Assembly: GCA_019429105.1 (NCBI GenBank)
Contig: JAHYJE010000020.1
Location: 1-62,179 of the forward strand
Direction: 5' to 3'
From: Syntrophobacterales bacterium
GTDB lineage: Bacteria > Desulfobacterota > Syntrophia > Syntrophales > UBA5619
Length of the DNA: 62,179 bases
In this document: positions 9,213-15,805 of the stretch, piece by piece
Numbering within the stretch: the first letter of the stretch is position 1
Layout of the letters: each line of letters starts with the position of its first letter
Program-made: the position numbers and the translations under genes
Notes under the pieces: generated by a model
Told to the model about the DNA's origin: nothing
Seen by the model: the letters and a program-made list of their open reading frames with translations, nothing else
Databases searched by the model: none

Positions 9213-9254
9213 AGCCGACCTCGTAAACTCGGCGGCTCAATCGTAATGTTGGGC
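9189..9254 (+). other. attC3: Integron attC site after the membrane-protein gene
   Basis: GCCCAAC (9189-9195) and GTTGGGC (9248-9254) are exact inverse partners and fit RYYYAAC / GTTRRRY. Inside, TTGA-A-GCCG (9209-9217) pairs with CGGCTCAA (9233-9240), leaving a single unpaired A. Total 66 bases, a typical attC length. The cleanest site of the array. Confidence 0.88.
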
Positions 9255-9277
9255 ATAAATATTGATTCAAGAATCTA

Positions 9278-9306
9278 TTGACAAAGCGTAGCCATTGGGC
9301 TACAGT
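9278..9306 (+). promoter_or_regulatory. Cassette-borne promoter and operator of the toxin-antitoxin pair
   Basis: TTGACA (9278-9283), 17 bases, then TACAGT (9301-9306). The spacer holds a perfect inverted repeat GTAGCC-ATTG-GGCTAC (9288-9303) that overlaps the -10, a natural operator for the HTH antitoxin. The ATG of the toxin begins only 7 bases after the -10, so the transcript is predicted to be leaderless or nearly so. Confidence 0.7.
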
Positions 9307-9312
9307 GATAGC

Positions 9313-9603
9313 ATGATTGAAATTCGCAAAACCGAAATATTCGCCGAGTGGATTGATAGTCTGGAAGATATTAGAGGTCGTGCTCGCATACAGGCAAGAA
9401 TTGAAAGACTGGCTATGGGCAATCCCGGAGATGTTAAGCCCGTGGGAGAAGGAGTTTCGGAAATGCGTATTGATCATGGTCCAGGCTATCGGGTTTATTA
9501 CATCAAGCGTGAGCGCACGGTGATAATCCTGCTGGCGGGTGGAGACAAAAAGTCACAGGCAAAAGATATTAAAAACGCACTTCGCTTGGCAAAAAATTTG
9601 TAG
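9313..9603 (+). CDS. RelE/ParE-superfamily toxin (HigB-like, phage Gp49-type)
   Basis: 96 residues from ATG 9313; this start follows the promoter directly, and a TTG at 9295 lies inside the promoter spacer. The pattern IRKTEIFAEWIDSL near the N-terminus, GVSEMRIDHGPGYRVYY in the middle and LLAGGDKKSQAKDI near the end is that of the addiction-module killer family, mRNA-cleaving or ribosome-dependent toxins of RelE fold. It is followed after 9 bases by the HTH antitoxin gene, the toxin-first order of higBA systems. Two-gene cassette between attC sites at 9248 and 9971. The mRNA-interferase role is inferred from the family. Confidence 0.85.
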   Translation: MIEIRKTEIFAEWIDSLEDIRGRARIQARIERLAMGNPGDVKPVGEGVSEMRIDHGPGYRVYYIKRERTVIILLAGGDKKSQAKDIKNALRLAKNL

Positions 9604-9612
9604 GAGTTAATT

Positions 9613-9963
9613 ATGGCAAGAACAGTTACAACAAAATATGATGTATCCGAGCACCTTCGCACACCTCAAGAAATGGCCGCTTATCTGGAAATGTGCATTG
9701 AGGAATCAAAAGGTGATGCGGCCTTTATTGCAAAGGCATTAGGAGACATTGCAAAAGCTAAAGGTATGTCTCAGGTTGCGCGTGACGCCGGATTATCACG
9801 CGAGAGCTTATATAAAGCTCTGTCCGGTGAAAGAAGTCCGGGATTTGATACTGTTCTTAAAGTAATTGGTGCCTTGGGTATCAAGTTGCATGCGGCCGCT
9901 GTGCATTCGCCCAAATTAGCTACCCAACAAAAGCAATCCAGCCGATCGCTACGCTCCGGCTGA
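9613..9963 (+). CDS. HTH antitoxin of the RelE-type toxin (HigA-like)
   Basis: 116 residues. The helix-turn-helix is seen as MSQVARDAGLSRESLYKALSG (about 55-75); the N-terminal helices should wrap the toxin. It probably represses its own promoter through the inverted repeat at 9288-9303. The family domain ends near LHAAAVH (about residue 97); the last ~14 residues (QQKQSSRSLRSG) are encoded by the attC stem itself, so this tail would be a consequence of recombination. Ribosome binding site AGGAG (9602-9606). Confidence 0.85.
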   Translation: MARTVTTKYDVSEHLRTPQEMAAYLEMCIEESKGDAAFIAKALGDIAKAKGMSQVARDAGLSRESLYKALSGERSPGFDTVLKVIGALGIKLHAAAVHSPKLATQQKQSSRSLRSG

Positions 9964-9977
9964 TTTTTTCGTTGGGC
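9922..9977 (+). other. attC4: Integron attC site after the toxin-antitoxin cassette
   Basis: ACCCAAC (9922-9928) and GTTGGGC (9971-9977) fit the consensus ends. The stem CAGCCG (9939-9944) pairs with CGGCTG (9957-9962) and is flanked by weaker pairing with unpaired bases. 56 bases long. It overlaps the 3' end of the antitoxin gene by 42 bases. Confidence 0.82.
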
Positions 9978-9996
9978 AAAAGACATAAATAGATTA

Positions 9997-10005
9997 TGTT
10001 ATACT
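9997..10005 (+). promoter_or_regulatory. Extended -10 promoter of the methyltransferase cassette
   Basis: TG (9997-9998), one base, then TATACT (10000-10005): an extended -10 element. No -35 match is visible. The ATG of the methyltransferase starts 7 bases downstream at 10013 with no Shine-Dalgarno sequence, so translation of a leaderless mRNA is predicted, as in the preceding cassette. Confidence 0.5.
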
Positions 10006-10012
10006 ATAGGCA

Positions 10013-11305
10013 ATGGAGAACTCAGTGCAAACTATTCATAAAATAATAAACGGCGACAGCCGGCAAATGAACTGCTTAGCCGATAAATCAATTCATTTGG
10101 TAATCACATCCCCCCCATACTGGCAATTAAAAGACTACGGGACTGAAAATCAGATCGGTTATCACGAAAGTTATGAAAGTTATATCAATAATCTGAATCT
10201 CGTCTGGAAGGAGTGTCACAGGGTATTACACCCCGGCTGCAAACTTTGCATCAACATCGGAGACCAGTTCGCCCGGTCAGTTTATTATGGCCGGTATAAA
10301 GTGATTCCAATAAGAACCGAAATAATTAAATTTTGTGAAACATTAGGGTTTGACTACATGGGAGCCGTTATCTGGCAGAAAGTCACCACCTGCAATACGA
10401 CCGGCGGCGCCACGATAATGGGCAGTTTTCCATATCCCCGCAATGGCATTTTGAAGCTTGATTATGAATTTATTCTGCTTTTTAAAAAACAAGGCGTTTC
10501 ATCAGCGCCGACTAAGGAACAAAAAGAACATTCAATAATAACAAAAGACGACTGGAATACTTATTTTTCAGGGCATTGGTACTTTGCAGGGGCAAAGCAG
10601 GACGGACACATTGCTATGTTTCCAGAAGAGTTGCCTGCCCGCCTGATAAAAATGTTTTCTTTTTCCTGCGAAACGGTTTTGGACCCGTTCCTCGGCAGTG
10701 GGACAACTGCACTTGCCGCCCGTAATTTAAGCCGTAGTTCTGTCGGCTATGAAATCAATTCGGCCTTTCTTCCGATAATTAAAAATAGGCTGAATGTGGG
10801 GCAATCCGATATTGCATCCACCAAATACATATTTCTGAAGGATAGCGTTAAAACCGACCTGAATAAAGAAATCGAAAAGCTGCCCTATATCTTCAAAGAC
10901 CCTCATAAACTCGATAAGAAGATAGACCCTAAGAAGCTTCTATTCGGTTCAAAAATTGATAAAGACAGCGGTGAAAGAGAAGTCTACTATTCTGTAAAAG
11001 AAGTAATCAGTCCTGAGTTGTTGAAGCTGGATAATGATTTGGCTGTTCGCCTTATCGGTGTAAAAGAAAACGGGGCGACTAATGGACAGGCGATCAGATT
11101 TCTGATCGACAAAACAAAGGGCCAAAAAGTATTTATAAAGTTCGACAGTCAGAAATATGATGAAGGGAACAACCTTCTTTGTTATCTATATCTGCAGAAC
11201 AAGACTTTTATCAATGCCCATATAATCAAGGAAGGTTTGGTTGACGTTGACAACATAACCGACTTTAAATACAAAAACAAATTTCTAATCCTGCAGAGGC
11301 ATTAA
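10013..11305 (+). CDS. DNA methyltransferase (beta class) with C-terminal SNase-like domain
   Basis: 430 residues. Catalytic motif TSPPYW (32-37) comes first and the SAM motif DPFLGSGTT (224-232) later, the beta order typical of many N4-cytosine methylases (SPPY favours N4-cytosine; N6-adenine is not excluded). After the methylase ends (about 265) comes a linker and then residues ~343-415 that resemble the staphylococcal-nuclease barrel: AVRLIGV, then A-x-x-FL, a basic strand VFIKFD, a -D-x-x-x-N-LL-YLYL- strand pair, and IIKEGLVDV. The positions equivalent to catalytic Glu43 and Arg87 of SNase look like Gly and Asn, so this domain is probably a non-catalytic binding module. Followed directly by the partner endonuclease gene; the pair forms one cassette. 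AT-richer than the core genes. Confidence 0.85.
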   Translation: MENSVQTIHKIINGDSRQMNCLADKSIHLVITSPPYWQLKDYGTENQIGYHESYESYINNLNLVWKECHRVLHPGCKLCINIGDQFARSVYYGRYKVIPIRTEIIKFCETLGFDYMGAVIWQKVTTCNTTGGATIMGSFPYPRNGILKLDYEFILLFKKQGVSSAPTKEQKEHSIITKDDWNTYFSGHWYFAGAKQDGHIAMFPEELPARLIKMFSFSCETVLDPFLGSGTTALAARNLSRSSVGYEINSAFLPIIKNRLNVGQSDIASTKYIFLKDSVKTDLNKEIEKLPYIFKDPHKLDKKIDPKKLLFGSKIDKDSGEREVYYSVKEVISPELLKLDNDLAVRLIGVKENGATNGQAIRFLIDKTKGQKVFIKFDSQKYDEGNNLLCYLYLQNKTFINAHIIKEGLVDVDNITDFKYKNKFLILQRH

Positions 11306-11998
11306 GTGGCAAAAAAACAAAGATATTCCATGGAATTTGGCAAAAAGGAAAAAGTTCTGAATTATGCCAACCAAACCTACCAGTTATCAAGGTCCAATAA
11401 AGTCGGAGCGGTAATGGCCCTTATTAGGGAATGCCAGCCAAAAACAATTCAAGAATGGGAACGATGGTATTTTGAAAACGCATATACAGTCTCAAAGGCG
11501 CCGACTAAAATTCCCCCAGGGTCTTTGCGAGAACTTGGCGAACGGCTTTACGAGAAAATAACAGAAGTAGTTATTCCTGAATGGCAAGCGGCATTCAGTC
11601 AACTGACGCTTCAGGATTGCATTGATTACATTTACAATCTTACCGTCAATAGGACCTTTGACGGTTTCCTTCGGGAGAAGTCTGTTGTTAATGACGGATT
11701 ATCCAAAATATTTCCAGACATAATTTTTGAGGAATCAGATTCTGAACTTGACCACGCGGGAGACATCGACTATGTGGCAAAAGTTGATAATAGAGCATTT
11801 GGAATTCAAATCAAGCCATTGACAGCGAAAGCAAACTTCGGCAATTATTCTCCAACTGAAAGAATGAAAAACAGTTTCTCAGGATTTGAAGAGCAATACG
11901 GTGGCAAAGTATTTATAGTCTTCAGCTTGGATGGAGAAATCGGGAATAAAGAAGTGATTGAACAGATTCGGAGGGAAATAGAACGACTGAAAAAATAG
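11306..11998 (+). CDS. Restriction endonuclease, MjaI-like
   Basis: 230 residues, GTG start immediately after the TAA of the methylase gene, so the two are translationally coupled. I recognise a general likeness to the MjaI family of type II endonucleases (CTAG cutters). A possible PD-(D/E)xK core is seen in the C-terminal half: E/D-rich FEESDSELDHAGDIDY (about 146-161) followed by FGIQIK (about 170-175), with Gln replacing the usual acidic residue before x-Lys. The gene order with the methylase supports the call more than the motifs do. Recognition sequence not deducible here. Confidence 0.6.
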   Translation: MAKKQRYSMEFGKKEKVLNYANQTYQLSRSNKVGAVMALIRECQPKTIQEWERWYFENAYTVSKAPTKIPPGSLRELGERLYEKITEVVIPEWQAAFSQLTLQDCIDYIYNLTVNRTFDGFLREKSVVNDGLSKIFPDIIFEESDSELDHAGDIDYVAKVDNRAFGIQIKPLTAKANFGNYSPTERMKNSFSGFEEQYGGKVFIVFSLDGEIGNKEVIEQIRREIERLKK

Positions 11999-12004
11999 AT
12001 ACCC

Positions 12005-12071
12005 GCCCAACAAATCGCTTAAGACGGACGTGGCGGAACTGCCGCCACGCCACTTAGCTCCGCCGTTCTCT
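12005..12071 (+). other. attC5: Integron attC site after the RM cassette (degenerate right end)
   Basis: GCCCAAC (12005-12011) is a perfect left end. A strong stem GTGGCGG (12030-12036) / CCGCCAC (12042-12048) with outer pairing TAAG / CTTA follows. The expected right end reads GTTCTCT (12065-12071), which keeps only GTT of GTTRRRY, so the site may recombine poorly. Confidence 0.65.
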
Positions 12072-12092
12072 GAAGAAAAAGGGACATAAAAA

Positions 12093-12614
12093 TTGATTAA
12101 AAGGTGTTATATATTGGCCGGGCCTAATGGAGCTGGCAAAACGACATTTGCAAATGAATTTCTTCCTGTAGAAGCGGAATGTCTAAATTTCATAAATGCC
12201 GACCTTATCGCTCAAGGCCTTGCCCCCTTTCAACCCGCGAAAATGGAGATTGAGGCCGGCAGGATAATGATTAGACAGATCAATGACTATGTAAAGAAGA
12301 ATGAATCATTTGCATTTGAGACAACACTGAGCGGTAAAGGGTACGAAAGAAAAATAAGAGAATGGAAGGAACAAGGATTTGAAATTATAATTTATTTTTT
12401 GAGACTTCCCTCCGTCGAGTTCGCCATTGAGCGGGTGAAGTTGAGGGTTGCCAAAGGCGGGCACAATGTCCCCGAAATAGATATTAAGCGACGTTTTGAA
12501 AGAAGCTGGAGTAATTTCAACGAAATTTACAAAAAATTGGCTGATTCCTGGGTAATTTTCGACACATCAGGCGATTTCCCTGTGATCATAGACGAATCGG
12601 AGAAAAATTTATGA
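12093..12614 (+). CDS. Zeta-toxin-like P-loop kinase
   Basis: 173 residues, TTG start with AAGGGA (12079-12084) upstream. Walker A GPNGAGKTT at residues 10-18, NADLIAQGL (about 34-42) and FAFETTLSG (about 70-78) are the hallmarks of the zeta-toxin/AAA kinase family; the known zeta toxins phosphorylate UDP-N-acetylglucosamine and block wall synthesis. A basic helix with R-x-x-x-GGHNVP near residue 123-129 fits the lid region. It overlaps the next small gene by 4 bases (ATGA), suggesting a toxin-partner pair carried as one cassette. Whether it is toxic is unknown; many stand-alone homologues are uncharacterised. Confidence 0.78.
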   Translation: MIKRCYILAGPNGAGKTTFANEFLPVEAECLNFINADLIAQGLAPFQPAKMEIEAGRIMIRQINDYVKKNESFAFETTLSGKGYERKIREWKEQGFEIIIYFLRLPSVEFAIERVKLRVAKGGHNVPEIDIKRRFERSWSNFNEIYKKLADSWVIFDTSGDFPVIIDESEKNL

Positions 12615-12802
12615 CTGAACATAATAAATACGCCCTAATCGGATTGAAAGCCTTGCGTCGGGCGGCAGAAAAAGTCGCGGCTGATGCCAAGAAGCATCAT
12701 TACAAAATTCCTGTATGGAATAATGACCGTATTGAGTACAAAGTTCCGGGCATTGTCACCGAACAAGGCGCTCCAGCCGACGCTCGTTCCTCGCGCGGCT
12801 GA
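12611..12802 (+). CDS. Small partner protein of the zeta-like kinase
   Basis: 63 residues. The helical N-terminus (TEHNKYALIGLKALRRAAEK, residues 2-21) and the segment VWNNDRIEYKVPG (about 35-47) resemble short proteins often encoded next to zeta-like kinases; an antitoxin role is possible but unproven. The last ~13 residues are encoded within the attC site (12758-12816), so the natural C-terminus was probably altered when the gene became a cassette. Confidence 0.6.
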   Translation: MTEHNKYALIGLKALRRAAEKVAADAKKHHYKIPVWNNDRIEYKVPGIVTEQGAPADARSSRG

Positions 12803-12816
12803 GCTTTTCGTTAGCA
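12758..12816 (+). other. attC6: Integron attC site, last of the array (59 bp)
   Basis: Left end ACCGAAC (12758-12764) and right end GTTAGCA (12810-12816) each differ from consensus by one or two bases. Between them CAGCCG-A-CGC (12774-12783) pairs with GCGCGGCTG (12793-12802), again with a single unpaired A. Length 59, the classical size. Beyond it no further attC is seen; an IS21 remnant follows. Confidence 0.7.
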
Positions 12817-13027
12817 ATAAAAAGGAACCACACAACATGATTGGGTTTTGGGTTGTAAATCTTCTGATCCCCGGCGAACTGCGTATTCCGCTGATTCCGC
12901 CACTCGATTCCGAAGGAATCCGCCACCCGGTTCCGATCCAAGTCTCCAGGGTGTTCCGATTGATTCCGCCACCCCTGGTCGGAGCGTAGCTACGCTGGTT
13001 TTTTAGCTCTTTCTCATAACTGATCTT

Positions 13028-13564
13028 TCAGGTCAAGCCGGCATATTTTTTTCTCAGCGAGCCTCCTTTCACAGACAGGTTTATCTTATGGGCATTATGG
13101 ATCAACCGGTCAAGGATGGCATCGGCAATGGTGGAATCGCCGATCTGTTCATGCCAGTTCTCCACGGGGAGTTGGCTGGTGACGATGGTGGAGGCATGGC
13201 CGTGCCTTTCTTCAACGACCTCCGGGAGGTCTCTTCGTTCGGCATCGTTCATGGGAGCGAGGCCGAGATCGTCAATCACCAGGACATGGGCCTTGGCAAG
13301 TTTGTTGATGGTTTTGCCGTAGCTTCCGTCTCCCTTGGCCAGCGCCATCTGGTATGAGAACTTGGGGGAACGGATGTAGAAGGCGCGGTATCCTTCCATG
13401 CGGTTGTTTTCCTTCCATGTCCACTGGCGATCTACGATGAGTCCGAAACGTTCTGCGAAGGAAAGCCTGTCCATATCCGGCTGTTTGATCTGATCGGCGA
13501 AGGCGTCCGCCATGCCCGTCAGTTTCAGTTCATACAGTTTGTTGATGGTCTGTTGATTAAGCAT
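13028..13564 (-). pseudogene. istB: IS21 helper ATPase IstB with internal deletion
   Basis: 178 residues against about 245-260 for intact IstB. The N-terminus (LNQQTINKLYELKLTGMADAF) and the C-terminal half (VLVIDDLGLAPMN Walker B, then TSQLPVENWHEQIGD and DRLIHNAHKI) are both present. The middle, including the Walker A P-loop GPTGxGKT, is absent: residue ~63 (MEGYRA) runs straight into FYIRSPKF. The reading frame is kept. Without the P-loop it cannot hydrolyse ATP, so it is non-functional. It overlaps istA by 8 bases, as usual. Confidence 0.85.
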
Positions 13565-14039
13565 GGGTCACCTCCTTCTGCTGGTAATATTCCCGGCCCC
13601 GGATGTTGTAATGGATGATCGGTTTTTCAGCAGAGGGGGTTTCCGGCAGCTCCTGTTTGTCAAGGCTGGTTTTCAGGATCGATTCGACGCTCTTGTAGCT
13701 GTAGGCTTTCAGAAGCAGGGCGCGACCACAGGCGGCCTCCACCCGTTCGGGCGAATACCGTTTTACCAGCCTCATGATGCCTAGGCAGGAGCGGAAACCC
13801 TGCTCCGGATGCTTGCGGTTCTCCATGATAAAGGAAGTCAGCTTTCGGGTGTTGGTACCGTTTTTACCCGCCCAGTCCATGATCCGGGAGGGGGTCCATT
13901 CCAGATATTTCTGATGGGCCTTGGGCATATGTTCCGTAAGCGTTGTGTGCTTATATTTTTCGTAACTGCGCGGATGAACGGCAACGCGACGGTTCTTGAA
14001 CAATACTTCTACGGTGGTGGTCGTTACCCAGGGTGAATT
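13557..14039 (-). pseudogene. istA: IS21 transposase IstA, C-terminal fragment
   Basis: About 160 codons are open from 14039, while intact IstA has 400-500 residues. The visible part matches the C-terminal DNA-binding region: TTTTVEVLFKNRRVAVHPRS, HMPKAHQKYLEWTP, then the helix RSCLGIMRLVKRYSPERVEAAC. The catalytic DDE core and the N-terminal HTH are missing. The break lies near 14040. Confidence 0.85.
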
Positions 14040-14073
14040 TTAGCAACCAATTTGCGAATGTTGAGGAGGATTA

Positions 14074-15678
14074 ATGAGTAATTACGATAATATGTCAATG
14101 GGGCAGATTCTTGAAACCGGCGCCCGGCAGGCGCCTGCGAAGGTAGCGGTAATAGATGGGCAACGTCGCGTTACCTATCAAGAGCTGAACAACCTGGCGG
14201 ACGCATTTGCCGCGAGCCTGGCTGACCAGGGGTTCAAAAAGGGCGACCGGGTTGTCATGTACATGAAGAATTCCCTGGAATTCATCGTCATTTTTTACGC
14301 CCTCCAGAAACTTGGGGTGATAGTGGCCTGGGCTAATCCCAGCTACCGAAAAACCGAGGCCCATTTTATCCTCTCCAACTCGGAGGCGAAGGCGGTTTTT
14401 GTTTTCAAGAAATGGGAAGGCTATAATTATCTCGAAGCTTTACTGGAACTAAAAAACGAACTGCCACTGCTCCAATCCATTTTTGTGGTGGGAGACGCAG
14501 AGGTTGCAGGGGTATATACCTTCGACGCCATGATCAAAAATGGTCAGGGAAGGAAATATGCAAAACCCGAGATCAACCCTCAAACAGATCTCTCCATGTT
14601 TATTTACACATCCGGGACAACCGGCATGCCCAAAGGGACAATGATTACCCAGGCCCAGGCGGCGAAAGCAGGGATGCAGTATGCCCTCGGCGTCGGCGCT
14701 TCTTCGGAGGATGTCTTTATCGGCTTTCTGCCCATGTGTCACTCGTACGGATGCGGCTCCATTCTCATTCAGCCCTTCCTGCTTATGGCCAGCGTTGTTT
14801 TGCTGGAAAAGTTCAGTTGCAAGGATGCCTTTGAAATCATTCAAAGGGAGCGCGTCACTCTGCAGCTTGGCTCGCCGGCCCACTACCTGATGGAGCTGAA
14901 TAATCCGGATCTGCGCAACTATGACCTTTCCTCCCTCAGGGCCGGCTTGATTGCCGGACAGATTGCGCCGGAGGGCCTGATCACCAAAGTGCACAACGAT
15001 ATGGGCGTTTATCTGACCACTTTTTGGGGCGCATCCGAAGTGGGCCCGGGTTTGGGCATCATCTGTCCTTATCCTTCTCCTCTGGAGACAAGGGAAAAAT
15101 ATATTGGCCTGCCCGTCGCCGGTACAGCCGTGCGCGTGGTGGATCCACTGACCAAAAAGGAAATGCCGGATGGGGAAATCGGCGAGCTTGCCTTGTCCGG
15201 ATGGCACGTAATGAAGGGGTACTGGAAAAACCCGGAGGAAACGAGGAAGCAGATCGTGGACGGCTGGCTTTTCATGGGCGATCTTGTTTCCAAGGCGGCG
15301 GATGGCTACCTCAAAATCCATGGACGCATCAAGGATTTGATCAACCGCGGCGGTTTCAAAATTTCCCCCTATGAACTGGAATCCATTATTATGGAGCATC
15401 CCGCTGTGGAGCAGGCGTGCGTTGTCGCCACCCCGAATCCTGTTCTCGGTGAAAACATTTGCGCATGCGTCATTGCCAAGCCGGGGGCATCGTTGAGCCT
15501 GAAGGAGCTGCGAGAATTTCTCAAAGGCAAGGTCGCCCCCTTCAAGCTTCCTGACGAACTTTGCCTGTTGAATGACTTTCCCCGTCTCTCCGGGGGCGTC
15601 AAGATCAACAAGTTTGGCAAGGGCGGTCTCGTAGAACTGGCTCAGCAGGATGAGAAACGCGAAAAAGCCAGGGCTTAG
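14074..15678 (+). CDS. Acyl-CoA synthetase (AMP-forming), fatty-acid/aromatic-acid CoA ligase family
   Basis: 534 residues; strong ribosome binding site GAGGAGG (14062-14068). The enzyme activates a carboxylic acid with ATP to an acyl-AMP and then an acyl-CoA. Motifs: P-loop-like YTSGTTGMPKGT (about 176-187), YGC at about 228, WGASE near 322, GDL near 408 and the hinge GRIKDLINRGG (about 424-434). Substrate cannot be read from sequence. It lies directly upstream of a TRAP transporter for organic acids, so uptake followed by CoA activation is a reasonable inference. The upstream promoter region was affected by the IS21 deletion, only 32 bases away. Confidence 0.9.
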   Translation: MSNYDNMSMGQILETGARQAPAKVAVIDGQRRVTYQELNNLADAFAASLADQGFKKGDRVVMYMKNSLEFIVIFYALQKLGVIVAWANPSYRKTEAHFILSNSEAKAVFVFKKWEGYNYLEALLELKNELPLLQSIFVVGDAEVAGVYTFDAMIKNGQGRKYAKPEINPQTDLSMFIYTSGTTGMPKGTMITQAQAAKAGMQYALGVGASSEDVFIGFLPMCHSYGCGSILIQPFLLMASVVLLEKFSCKDAFEIIQRERVTLQLGSPAHYLMELNNPDLRNYDLSSLRAGLIAGQIAPEGLITKVHNDMGVYLTTFWGASEVGPGLGIICPYPSPLETREKYIGLPVAGTAVRVVDPLTKKEMPDGEIGELALSGWHVMKGYWKNPEETRKQIVDGWLFMGDLVSKAADGYLKIHGRIKDLINRGGFKISPYELESIIMEHPAVEQACVVATPNPVLGENICACVIAKPGASLSLKELREFLKGKVAPFKLPDELCLLNDFPRLSGGVKINKFGKGGLVELAQQDEKREKARA

Positions 15679-15805
15679 GGTCTGGATTGCGAGGCCGAAC
15701 ACCACATTGACAACAAATAACAGCACTTGTATAGTACCGCGCAAAAGGGCTAACCTTATCAATCAATTTTTAATCGCACCATTAGCTACGAAAGGAGTAT
15801 GCAAA

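Larger units (their letters stand above)
12854..14039 (-). mobile_element. Decayed IS21-family insertion sequence
   Basis: istA and istB remnants read leftwards. The left (istB-side) end region carries three copies of a GATTCCGCCAC motif (12893-12903, 12916-12926 with one change, 12962-12972), the kind of repeated terminal sites IS21 transposases bind; a plausible tip TGTAAAT starts at 12854. The right end and the 5' two-thirds of istA are missing: the frame hits a stop at 14040-14042, 32 bases before the acyl-CoA ligase gene. So the element was cut by a deletion that joins it to the metabolic region. Confidence 0.8.

Noticed and set aside
12684-12989. 101-codon plus-strand frame across the last attC and the IS21 end
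   Set aside because: It runs through recombination-site and IS terminal repeats; no domain, no ribosome binding site.
14449-15762. Open frame of 437 codons on the minus strand opposite the acyl-CoA ligase
   Set aside because: Antisense shadow of a well-conserved gene in GC-rich DNA.
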